64,000 nt of DNA. It comes from Lutraria lutraria (taxonomy: Eukaryota; Mollusca; Bivalvia; Venerida; Mactridae). The notes beneath the pieces were generated by a model. It made no database searches. It worked only from the letters and a program-made list of their open reading frames with translations, and was not told the origin of the DNA. Numbering within the stretch: the first letter of the stretch is position 1; each line of letters opens with the position of its first letter. A program made the translations under genes and the position numbers. Location: the NCBI GenBank assembly GCA_964023205.1, contig OZ026844.1, positions 9,834,416 to 9,898,415 on the forward strand, given 5' to 3'. Shown here one piece after another: positions 9,241 to 17,600 of this stretch.

Positions 9241-10314
9241 CTAAACGAGATGGGATTCGGGAATCCAACTGTCAAATTTCGAAGGATAACCTTTCCAATG
9301 CACTTTAATTTCTCGTCTTCCGTCTACCTTACTCTGGCGATGTGCGAGCACTGATTCAATTTCATAGATAGCATCATCTTTTATAACCTGTACTTCAGAG
9401 AAATAAAACGAACCCAAAATGGGTTCTCCGTCTAAATCAGTCAATTTCACAGTAGCAGGAGAGGTCTTTTTGACTTGGATCACTTTAAACAGTTCAGTGG
9501 TCCAGTTGGGTAGATAACCTTTATCAAATGTACGTTTTGTTTTATTGATACGAACAATATCTCCCACATGAAGGGTCGTCGACGCTTTCTTTCTTGATTT
9601 TCCATACAAGGTCAAGGCCACTTGAGATTCGTTATTCTCATTTACGGATACGGGTGCCATTTGTATACTACGATGAACACGATGATTATAGGCATGCACG
9701 AGATCAGACAATACCTGAATATACCTTCGTGTTTTATGATGCGTAAAGTATTTCCACATGCGTGATTTTAAGGTCCGTTGAAAACGTTCCACTATACTAG
9801 CCTTAGTTTCTGGGTTTTCAGTCGTAAAATAATGAATCCCTACTTTGTCTAAAAACTGTTGAAACCTTTGATTCTTGAATTCTGTTCCTTTATCGGTTTG
9901 CAACGCTTTAGGTTGTCTCGTTTTAAGAATAGAGCGAAACGCTTCCACCAATGTGAGCCCCGTTTTATCCTTGAGGGGAACGACCCAAGCATATTTTGAA
10001 AACACGTCAATGACACACAACAAATATCGATAAGGGGTGTTGTACTGAGCCAAGGATTGCATGTCTGCCAAATCAGCTTGCCATTGATGATCAATACCAC
10101 CCACAATCGTTTTCCGTCTCGAGAATACCCTACGGATAGGTTTGTGCAGGGTATAGGTCTTTTGTCCCTTCAACCAGGATCGCACTTGACTTGGCGTAAT
10201 GGATTTCAGTTGAGTTCGAGCTGCTGTAGTAAGACGTTCTACCCCACCAAAACCAGCCGGATGATGGGGATCATAATAAATCTGATGTAACAGACTGTCT
10301 ACCTTTTTGTTCAT
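9241..10314 (-). CDS. DD35E integrase with chromodomain (357 aa)
   Basis: Retroviral-type integrase that inserts the linear element into host DNA and produces the 6-bp duplication seen here. Catalytic triad from ATG 10314: Asp81 (WQADLADM), Asp141 (LQTDKGTEF), Glu177 (ASIVERF), that is D-59-D-35-E. An SH3-like C-terminal region (GDIVRINK, about 250-300) is followed by a chromodomain at 316-357 (YEIESVLAHR...VHWKGYPSKFDSWIPE) that could steer insertion to modified chromatin. No N-terminal HHCC finger is evident. The longer open frame to 10335 starts with GTG, so I use the inner ATG. Confidence 0.95.
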   Translation of the reverse strand: MNKKVDSLLHQIYYDPHHPAGFGGVERLTTAARTQLKSITPSQVRSWLKGQKTYTLHKPIRRVFSRRKTIVGGIDHQWQADLADMQSLAQYNTPYRYLLCVIDVFSKYAWVVPLKDKTGLTLVEAFRSILKTRQPKALQTDKGTEFKNQRFQQFLDKVGIHYFTTENPETKASIVERFQRTLKSRMWKYFTHHKTRRYIQVLSDLVHAYNHRVHRSIQMAPVSVNENNESQVALTLYGKSRKKASTTLHVGDIVRINKTKRTFDKGYLPNWTTELFKVIQVKKTSPATVKLTDLDGEPILGSFYFSEVQVIKDDAIYEIESVLAHRQSKVDGRREIKVHWKGYPSKFDSWIPESHLV

Positions 10315-10319
10315 GTTGT

Positions 10320-11078
10320 CTAGTAGGCTTCCCACTTAGGTTCTGCTTTCATCTGTTTGACAGGTTTACTTATAGGTTCATCTTTCATCCGTTTGGCAGG
10401 TTTACTTATAGGTGAAGGAGGCTCAACAAAACTATCAAAGAATTCATCATCTTCCTCCGAATCGTCTGCTTTTTGCATCCATGACCATCTCCGTTTATTT
10501 CCTATCGCTTCTTGTGGTACATTGACATCTCTTAGTCCACTAGAAAACTGTTCCCATCCTCTAGGCTCCGACCCTTTTCTATGACGTATGACATCATTGA
10601 CCAAATCAATAATGTTGGATCCTTGTATTGGTTTTCCATGGTATTCCAACATCCCTTGATCATTCCATGACATGTGGGGATGATTTTGTAGAAAGTGTAA
10701 TAAAAGCTGAGTTTTTCGACGCATAGTAGTAGGAACACTTTCAAGAATCCGATCCGTCAATGTAGCAGGAGCCGCTTGTGCCTCTTGTGCACCTTGAGCA
10801 GCTGGAACAACCGGTGCAGCCGGTGCAACTGGTGCAGCCAGAGTAGCCGGTTCACGTGCTTTTTGATGTGACAGTTGAAACTTTTGCAAGACTTGCCCAT
10901 AGTGTTGTGCTTTTTCTGATTCAGACAACGATTCATTTTGTAATACGTCTCCCATTTGTTTCTGTAAATCGGATGTTTGACTGACTTGCGGGGGAGGAGG
11001 TAAACGTGGTCGTTGTTCTGTTTTCCATCGATTCATCTCTTCTAGCATTTTGAACGGGACGATAGCCATTTTCTTCAT
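10320..11078 (-). CDS. Conserved Polinton protein with GSNIIDLV motif (252 aa)
   Basis: A protein recurrent in invertebrate Polintons but without an agreed function. Residues 36-75 form a helical segment (DVLQNESLSESEKAQHYGQVLQKF), 78-105 an Ala/Pro linker, and 106-200 a conserved C-terminal domain with LLLHFLQNHPHMSWNDQG, GKPIQGSNIIDLVNDVIR, GWEQFSSGL and NVPQEAIGNKRRW. The tail is acidic then basic and carries two copies of ISKP(A/V)K with MKDE and MKAE, which fit the SUMO consensus (hydrophobic-K-x-E). A virion-scaffold or minor core role is a guess from its place among the virion genes. The start overlaps the stop of the 123-aa gene (ATGA). Confidence 0.78.
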   Translation of the reverse strand: MKKMAIVPFKMLEEMNRWKTEQRPRLPPPPQVSQTSDLQKQMGDVLQNESLSESEKAQHYGQVLQKFQLSHQKAREPATLAAPVAPAAPVVPAAQGAQEAQAAPATLTDRILESVPTTMRRKTQLLLHFLQNHPHMSWNDQGMLEYHGKPIQGSNIIDLVNDVIRHRKGSEPRGWEQFSSGLRDVNVPQEAIGNKRRWSWMQKADDSEEDDEFFDSFVEPPSPISKPAKRMKDEPISKPVKQMKAEPKWEAY

Positions 11079-11446
11079 AGCTTTTTCACCAGTGTGGCAA
11101 CACCTCCACTGAGTGCTCCTGCAGCAACAGCTTTAGCAATGATTGGAGCAAGAGCCAGTAATGGAAATAATCCTCCTTTTTGATTCAACACACGTTTCTT
11201 TTTTTGAATGGATACTCTTTTATCTGCTAAAGTGCGGAGATGTTGACGCTTGGACTTCAACCTTTGCTTTTGAGAGGGGGATAAGGCAACATTGCCTTTT
11301 AAAACATTCTGACAGCATTCTGACACACATTGAATCATTTCTTTAGATGCTCCATGTATCATCTTTCTTCTTAACCCATCTGGGGCTTGAGTTAAACCCA
11401 AAACCAGATGTCCGTATTTATGCAGGAGTGGTCTCTTTGGTGCCAT
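11075..11446 (-). CDS. Small helical protein with QKGG motif and hydrophobic tail (123 aa)
   Basis: Conserved Polinton ORF type of unknown function. Residues about 12-85 are helical and basic (KEMIQCVSECCQNVLKGN, LSPSQKQRLKSKRQHLRTL). A QKGG sequence at about 89-92 is followed by a hydrophobic, Ala-rich stretch (LFPLLALAPIIAKAVAAGA). The GG-hydrophobic step recalls adenain-processed membrane-active proteins, though P4 is not the classical residue. It aligns over about 80 residues with the N-terminus of the next gene (375 aa), so the two are paralogues: shared LG, KEM, L..L.D..V....KR.L and GG.F positions. Confidence 0.75.
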   Translation of the reverse strand: MAPKRPLLHKYGHLVLGLTQAPDGLRRKMIHGASKEMIQCVSECCQNVLKGNVALSPSQKQRLKSKRQHLRTLADKRVSIQKKKRVLNQKGGLFPLLALAPIIAKAVAAGALSGGVATLVKKL

Positions 11447-11484
11447 TATGTCAAATAATACCTGTTTTTACTTCTTTACAGCTT

Positions 11485-12612
11485 TTATACTAAAGCATCA
11501 AAGGCTTGTCTTGAAGCTGGATTCATAGGGCCCTGTCTCATCAGGTGAATACGATGTCTCAAAAGGGGTTTCAAGACAGCCTGTCTTGATAAGGTAGATA
11601 AGGATAGGGGTGAAAAACGGCACAATGGAGTGTCTGGTGAACTTCTTGAACTGGGAGATGATCTACTAGATGATCTGCTGGATGAACTCCTAGGTGTGCT
11701 AAAACTACTTGACCCACTGGTTGAATAACTGCTTGGCCCACTGGTTGAATAACTGCTTGGCCCACTGGTTGAATAACTGCTTGGCCCACTGGTTGAATAA
11801 CTACTTGGCGAACTGAAGCTGCTTGGTCCACTTCTAGATGAACTGCTTGGCCCACTGCTTGAATAACTGCTTGAATAACTGCTTGGTCCACTTCTTGATA
11901 AACTTCTTGAACTTCTAGGTGTGCTAAAAGAGCTTGGTCCACTTCTAGATAAACTTCTTGAACTTCTAGATGAACTGTTTGATCCACTTCTTGATAAACT
12001 TCTAGATGAACTTTTAGATGAACTGTTTGATCCACTTCTAGAAGAATTTCTTAAGCTTCTAGATGAGCTAAAGTTCAAACTACTCACAGGACTGATAGGA
12101 GACCATTGTAACTTACTGATTGGAGTTACAGCCATAGAGGGTGTTGAAGTGGTTTGCTTTCGACGACGGAGAGTAATAAAACGTTCATTGATCTTGGCAG
12201 GCGATTTTCTAGCTTTTTTAGCTGGTGCTTTTCTAGGTTTTCTAGCAGGCGCTTTTCTTTTAGCTGGAGATTTTACAAATTTACGAATCGTCTTTTGACC
12301 ATTCCATCGGAGTAAACTTCGTATCATGACTCCACCAAGAAATCCACCTCCTCCTGGTTTCAATATGAGTTGACGTTTAGTATCCATGTCCACTTGATCA
12401 TCTCCCAGCTGCTCTAATTCATGCTGATGTTTTTGCATAAAGTTTTGTGTTTGTTTAGGTAGCACAATTTTCTTTTTTAAAATCACCTTTGCTGCTAAGG
12501 TGAACCACTTGAGCATTTCTTTTAATCCAGACCGTAGCATTTGCTCCCGTACAGTAGGGTCTCGTTCCTGACCCAAATGTTCTAACGATTGAGCTATGGC
12601 TGTGGCTGACAT
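11485..12612 (-). CDS. Paralogue of the 123-aa protein fused to an H1-like and Ser-rich tail (375 aa)
   Basis: Starts at ATG 12612; the open frame to 12669 lacks an ATG and would overlap the ATPase. Residues 1-85 are homologous to the 123-aa neighbour, followed by PGGGGFLGG and a hydrophobic stretch (about 86-102). Residues 114-140 read like a linker-histone tail, with SPAK, APARK, APAKK and SPAK units (possible CDK-phosphorylated DNA-binding motifs). Residues about 165-340 are Ser-rich with SR dipeptides and 8-residue SGPSSYST repeats, encoded by exact 24-bp DNA repeats near 11708-11803. A DNA-condensing core protein is likely from composition. Repeat number is probably variable between copies. 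Confidence 0.72.
   Translation of the reverse strand: MSATAIAQSLEHLGQERDPTVREQMLRSGLKEMLKWFTLAAKVILKKKIVLPKQTQNFMQKHQHELEQLGDDQVDMDTKRQLILKPGGGGFLGGVMIRSLLRWNGQKTIRKFVKSPAKRKAPARKPRKAPAKKARKSPAKINERFITLRRRKQTTSTPSMAVTPISKLQWSPISPVSSLNFSSSRSLRNSSRSGSNSSSKSSSRSLSRSGSNSSSRSSRSLSRSGPSSFSTPRSSRSLSRSGPSSYSSSYSSSGPSSSSRSGPSSFSSPSSYSTSGPSSYSTSGPSSYSTSGPSSYSTSGSSSFSTPRSSSSRSSSRSSPSSRSSPDTPLCRFSPLSLSTLSRQAVLKPLLRHRIHLMRQGPMNPASRQAFDALV
11708..11803. repeat. 24-bp coding tandem repeat (four units)
   Basis: Four consecutive units of CTTGGCCCACTGGTTGAATAACTG type, in frame within the Ser-rich gene, encode SGPSSYST. The first unit differs by one base. Confidence 0.85.
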
Positions 12613-12645
12613 GATGACTGAATGATCTGATATGAGTAAACGATG

Positions 12646-12653
12646 TTTATATA
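12646..12653 (-). promoter_or_regulatory. TATA box of the 375-aa gene
   Basis: Minus-strand TATATAAA lies 34-41 nt upstream of the ATG at 12612, overlapping the last codons of the ATPase. It supports a separate promoter for this gene and the inner start choice. Confidence 0.5.
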
Positions 12654-13294
12654 TACACAACTGGCCCACGTTTTTCTCCAGTGATCCAGTGATGAAAAAT
12701 ATCTGTTCTTAACCGATAACTGTCTGGTGTTTGAGGGTGAAAGTCAATCACTAAATACCCATGAGGTGTAGAGATAGCATCTTGATAAGCGGGTAACAAG
12801 TGTGGCAATTGAATTTGATTCGCCAACACTTTGATTTGTCCTTTATCTCTTGTGTTTTGAAATAAGATCATGTAATGTGCATTTAAACTCAGGGTACGAC
12901 TGGCTTTCGATTGTTGAAACATGTTTTGTGTAATGTAGATCACACTAGCATTACGATGGTGACCTTTTCGTGTAAACCATAATTTGATTTTCTCTTCATC
13001 TTTATCACCAAGCATGTCATCAAATATAATTAAATGAGGAATGGATGTATCCTCTACTATCTCTTCATCCTCGTCAGGTATCCCCTGTATGAACCGAATA
13101 CTAGGTTCTTGTTCTTGTAATTGTGCATAGGCTACTTGCCATTCTTTGTAACACCATACAATACGCTCAGGTACTACTTGAAACAAATCTGATTTGTATT
13201 CCAACACCTTTTTTACGAATTGTGTTTTACCAGAGCCACTAGGGCCTGCGATAAACATATTGCAAGGATGCTTAAAAAGTAAACTGGACTCCAT
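12647..13294 (-). CDS. A32-like packaging ATPase (215 aa)
   Basis: FtsK/HerA-superfamily ATPase expected to pump DNA into the capsid. Walker A is GPSGSGKT at residues 17-24, directly after a short N-terminus; Walker B is LIIFDDM at 88-94 (Asp92, Asp93). Asn-containing sensor follows in VIYITQN (118-124). Length is typical of the short Polinton/poxvirus A32-like form. ATG at 13294 is clear. Only 62 nt separate it from the next upstream gene, and the 375-aa gene starts 34 nt after its end. Confidence 0.95.
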   Translation of the reverse strand: MESSLLFKHPCNMFIAGPSGSGKTQFVKKVLEYKSDLFQVVPERIVWCYKEWQVAYAQLQEQEPSIRFIQGIPDEDEEIVEDTSIPHLIIFDDMLGDKDEEKIKLWFTRKGHHRNASVIYITQNMFQQSKASRTLSLNAHYMILFQNTRDKGQIKVLANQIQLPHLLPAYQDAISTPHGYLVIDFHPQTPDSYRLRTDIFHHWITGEKRGPVVYI

Positions 13295-13334
13295 GACGTG
13301 AAAATCACAACTAACACTATTGGAAGAAAAACAT

Positions 13335-13344
13335 TTTATTTATT
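13335..13344 (-). terminator. Double poly(A) signal of the 120-aa gene
   Basis: Two overlapping AATAAA hexamers on the minus strand, 13-22 nt after the stop at 13357. A CCAAT motif on the minus strand follows at about 13318-13322, upstream of the ATPase. Confidence 0.45.
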
Positions 13345-13356
13345 TGTGTAACAAGT

Positions 13357-13719
13357 TTATGTATGAGTACAAGAATAATCACAACAAGAACAACACATGT
13401 CATGTAAGGGTAACAACAGTTTGTCAGAAAATTCAAACACACATTCTGAATGTCCAAATTGACTCAGAAATGTTAACACAGAGTCATTGTTCACCACCTG
13501 TTTGAACCAATCCGTTTCACTCAAGTCCATGGGTACTGATTGTTTATAAAATGAATTCATCACATGAAGTCCATGTTTCATTTCTTCAAACATGTCTGGT
13601 GTACTCAACTGTTGTCGAATCCATTCCAGAGAATGATGACCTTCAGGTATCTTCATACGATAAGCAAATACCAATGCTTTTCTCAACAGGGTATGGTTCA
13701 TAATATCAAACTGTTCCAT
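13357..13719 (-). CDS. Unknown Polinton protein with C-terminal Cys cluster (120 aa)
   Basis: Not recognised. A mostly helical body (MEQFDIMNHTLLRKALVFAY; EMKHGLHVMNSFY) ends in a hydrophobic stretch and a cysteine cluster, MCCSCCDYSC. The cluster could be palmitoylated or bind metal. It overlaps the start of its upstream neighbour's 3' end by 22 nt in another frame. Start at ATG 13719. Confidence 0.6.
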   Translation of the reverse strand: MEQFDIMNHTLLRKALVFAYRMKIPEGHHSLEWIRQQLSTPDMFEEMKHGLHVMNSFYKQSVPMDLSETDWFKQVVNNDSVLTFLSQFGHSECVFEFSDKLLLPLHDMCCSCCDYSCTHT

Positions 13720-13985
13720 TCTTGAATCGTGTGAATCACTCTATCGTTACATACATAAGTATTCCAATCGTCTCGATGGATAGCTTTCAAGTCTAAGTGT
13801 GCACTGATCATAGCATCACGAATCATCTGTCTAAATAGTTCAAACGTGTGAGGATTCAGAATCCACGCGCGAATGTCCTTGACCTTGACAAGGTCATCTT
13901 GTACAATACTGTATAACGTATCCGTATACAGCTCAAAGTCCAAAATGTAATATAAACTTATAAATCGTCTAGATGGTTTAACCAT
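13698..13985 (-). CDS. Unknown Polinton protein (95 aa)
   Basis: Not recognised. Starts at ATG 13985 (MVKPSRRF); the open frame to 14006 lacks ATG. Composition is Tyr-, Leu- and Ile-rich with balanced charge and suggests a small helical globular protein (TFELFRQMIRDAMISAHLDL). It overlaps both neighbours by 20-28 nt, a packing seen across this element. Its coding DNA contains two facing CAAGGTCA sites at 13880-13896. Confidence 0.55.
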   Translation of the reverse strand: MVKPSRRFISLYYILDFELYTDTLYSIVQDDLVKVKDIRAWILNPHTFELFRQMIRDAMISAHLDLKAIHRDDWNTYVCNDRVIHTIQEWNSLIL

Positions 13986-14626
13986 AATTGAATATTTCCT
14001 GAACAAATCACTATTCTAGGTCGATTCGCATGAACGGCTTCAATCTCGTCTTTGACTTCTCTTAAGCGATGCCTTAATTTATAGAACACGGCACGATACT
14101 GTAGAATATGAATAACATGAGTGAACGGTACCTGTCTCTTAAATACCATGATACCACGTATTTTAAACTGTGAATACGGACGCCATCCGGGGTGAGATCT
14201 CCCATTGTCCTCTTCAGCCATACTGAACCATATCACATTGGGGGTAGAACGAAAATTGTTAGCTAAGGCAGATACGTCGCTCAAATTAGCATCGTGGATT
14301 AAAAAATCCCATGTCGTAGATAACATACGATCTAAGCTTTGTTGTACCACATTCAGTTTTCGTAGAATCGGTAATTTTTGGTTGAATGACAAGTCCTGAC
14401 GATCACCTACATCCTTCAACAGTCTCTCTATCCGTCGATGATTTGTATGTTGTAAGCTATGTATAGCATTATGAGTAGCCCATGTGTGCACTAACTCCAT
14501 CTTCCATGTTTTAGCGTTAGCCCATATGACATAACGATAAATTTTAAGTCTCAGCTCTATCGGTAGTAAGGGTATCCAATCCATGTCTTTATGAATAATG
14601 AATTTTAGATGACTTGTTCTAGTCAT
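13958..14626 (-). CDS. Possible F-box-like protein (222 aa)
   Basis: Function unknown. The N-terminus (residues about 15-36) reads DMDWIPLLPIELRLKIYRYV, which fits the F-box-like pattern LPxELxxxIYxYV and would let the protein recruit a host SCF ubiquitin ligase. The rest is helical and basic with no repeat domain (no WD40, ankyrin or leucine-rich repeats) that I can see. It starts at ATG 14626, 17 nt after the polymerase stop. TCAAGGTCA lies at 14638-14646 just upstream. The F-box reading rests on one short motif. Confidence 0.6.
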   Translation of the reverse strand: MTRTSHLKFIIHKDMDWIPLLPIELRLKIYRYVIWANAKTWKMELVHTWATHNAIHSLQHTNHRRIERLLKDVGDRQDLSFNQKLPILRKLNVVQQSLDRMLSTTWDFLIHDANLSDVSALANNFRSTPNVIWFSMAEEDNGRSHPGWRPYSQFKIRGIMVFKRQVPFTHVIHILQYRAVFYKLRHRLREVKDEIEAVHANRPRIVICSGNIQLWLNHLDDL

Positions 14627-14643
14627 TACCTAAAAGGTCAAGG

Positions 14644-17600
14644 TCAGTCATGTAGATAACCATAAGGCACAGTCATATGATTCTCGACCACAATACGTTT
14701 GGTATACACCGAACGAAATGTTTTGACTTGTTTCTCACTGGTCACGGTTCTGTCCTTATGACGTTTAATCCGAGAAGCATATTCAACTACGGTCGAATAA
14801 TGATGTCTGTCTTTCACACAATCCACCATCGTATTGAAATTCACTTGTTGAGTGGCATTGTAGTCTAACGTAATGCCTTTCACTTTGCAATTTTGATGGA
14901 GTTCACCGTTTTCAATGTATTCATAGCCATAGTTCTTTGGACCTAAAGCGACATATCTCACAATACGACCCTTTGGTACCTCATCTGTCCATTTTCCCAA
15001 TCGACTGGAGATAATAGGAACATTATAGCCATCAGGGTCATGAATGTACATACAACTGTCTGTGTCAAAATACAATACTCTCTTTCCTAGAGGTTCAAGC
15101 ACTTTGTACAGTTCTAATCGAGCATAAGCCGTCACAAATGAAGCCACCACAGGATTGGCTGATGAATGAGGGTCTGCTTTGTCCGATTCATCAGTATAAT
15201 TCATTAACATGAATTCATCATGATCAAAACACTCTGCATATTTCACAGACTTTTTAGGATCGTTCAGTATTCCGTAGAACTGGTCCAATCGATGAACATA
15301 CTCTGTTTTAGGCAAGAGGTTAGTTTGAGCATTTTTACCCCAGAGACAATTCAGCATGGTTTTGGCAAAAGCTCGTTTTCCTGGATTTTTCTCCACCTGT
15401 TGCAAACGAATTCCTTCTGCTTCAAAATAATCCTGTTTAAATTTATCTTGAGCCTCTTCCGTATCCACCCCTGGAGGATATCCACTAGCCTCTTGTTTCA
15501 TTTTCAAGTATTTATCAATGTATTGCCGATAGACGTCCGTACTCCATTCATCCCAGTGCCATACATGATACACTTTTGATACTTGATAGCCTAAAGCAAT
15601 AGCTTTAGCCAATTCAACATGAGTCCATGTGCCATACAAGAACCGTTCATACGGGGAATGTGTACAATAATCCATCTCCTTCTCAGCACAAGTACGGCAT
15701 AGCGTAAACACCATTTTGCTATTACAGTGTATGGGTAAGACAGGCATCCATAAATCTTGCGGGGGTAGAACACGGCATTTAATCAGTCCTTTGTATTTCT
15801 CAATATGCTGTTGATCAATTTGTTCTTGACTCATGATCACTGGATGGCCTATCGGATAAGACCTGTACTTGTTCACATACGGATAGAGAGAACAAATATC
15901 CACATATTTGATTTCTTGGTCGTTGTCTACTTCATGATACAGTCGAACGGCATTCGTACGACCTCCGAACAAAGCTTCCCTGGGTTGTATCGGTTCTTGA
16001 CCATGATAGAATCGTTCCACTCTTGTCTTATAGGCAGGATCCTTTTGACAACGCTGATCAAATTCACATTCCCACATGACCACAACAGGATACCCCTGTT
16101 CTTTCAAAGACTCCAGTCGTTTATACGTATCGTGATAGGCCTGTTGCATGCTTCTCAAAGTATACGGATTAATGGTACTTCGGTTAGGAAAACAGGTGGG
16201 GCACCCATGGTACCAACATCCCATGAATTCATACACGGTGTTGGTCTCTTGACAATAGCCATCCACGTAATAAGGTCCAATTTTGACTTCGCCTTTGTTA
16301 TTCAAGGCATGCCGAATATGTATCTCTTCGGTGACAGCCATCATTTGTAGCCAACGTATGCCTTTCATGGAATACCGGGTTTTATTGGGATACCCGGCAT
16401 CCGAAATCACGGCTAAACTATGAGGTGGCATGGAATTTTTGCGCCAGGCTTTGTTACACACTTGAGCTAATGTGGTAGCTTCAGTAAATGGATCTATTTG
16501 ATCACTTTCCAATAATTGTTGACGAAATTCTCCACACCCACGTCTTAAAATGTCCACATCCGATTGACAGTATTTCTCCATTTCCTTTTGAAAATCAAAT
16601 ACGTCACCTTTTCTTTCATTGTACCAGGTTAAAAACTCTTCACGTCGCTCTGGTTTCATACTATCCGGCTTGTAAAAGTGTAGCGGCAAATAAGGTCCCA
16701 CATAATCTTGATACTCTAGGGTGTTTGCATAGAATGGAAACCATCCTTTGGCTAACTCGGTCAGTCCAAATGTATTGGGAAAACCGGAGAGAGGCATACT
16801 CAGGAAACTGAGGGAGTCAATCATGCGTATTCCATGCACTCTCAATTGAATGATTTTACTACCATTCATAATCAACTGGGGTTTCGCCGTCCCCTGAGTA
16901 ACCACATATCTAAGAATAAACTGAGCGTCATAACCTTGAGCATTGTGGGCTATCACTGTCGATCCTCGATGGGTAGGGAGGAATAGCCAAGTACAGAATT
17001 GTTGTAACGTATTTTCACCACGGAATGTCATTTGTCTGGCTTCATTCACCTCTTCACAATACTCACATGGAGCTTTCACTGACTTACACATACAGTCACC
17101 ACAAGCACGTTGAGCCACACAAAAATTAGGGATATGTTCTCCAGAATCAAAACGACATTCAAAATCAAAAAAGATGAATGGTACTTCTGGTTGTTTTCTA
17201 TTGGGTGGTTCATACGTTGGAATGTAACAGTCATGATCTGGTCCTACTATGGCTTTACAACACCTGCATTTCTTTGTCCCTGGGCAAACGTGACTCCGTT
17301 TCGTTTCAATCACCTTTTGTCCACATTTCTTACAATTCCATACGGATTCACAAATGGTTTTACGTTGTTTTCCCGTTTTTGTTTTATGATTGTCAAAACA
17401 TGCCTGACTCTGGAATAGGCGACGGCAATCCGGACATCTTATAGATTGTCCTGCTGGGCACAGGGTGTGAGCATAACACTGACAAATATGACTACACTGG
17501 TGTCCTTCACGGTGATCATAACTGATATCGCACCATTCACAATAATAACTCCTTCCGAGAAATCCGGTAATGGATACGATACAGTCATAATGATTATCAT

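Noticed and set aside
11921..12298. Plus-strand 125-aa open frame opposite the Ser-rich gene
   Set aside because: Leu/Glu/Asp repeats that mirror the Ser/Arg repeats of the minus-strand gene; no independent support.
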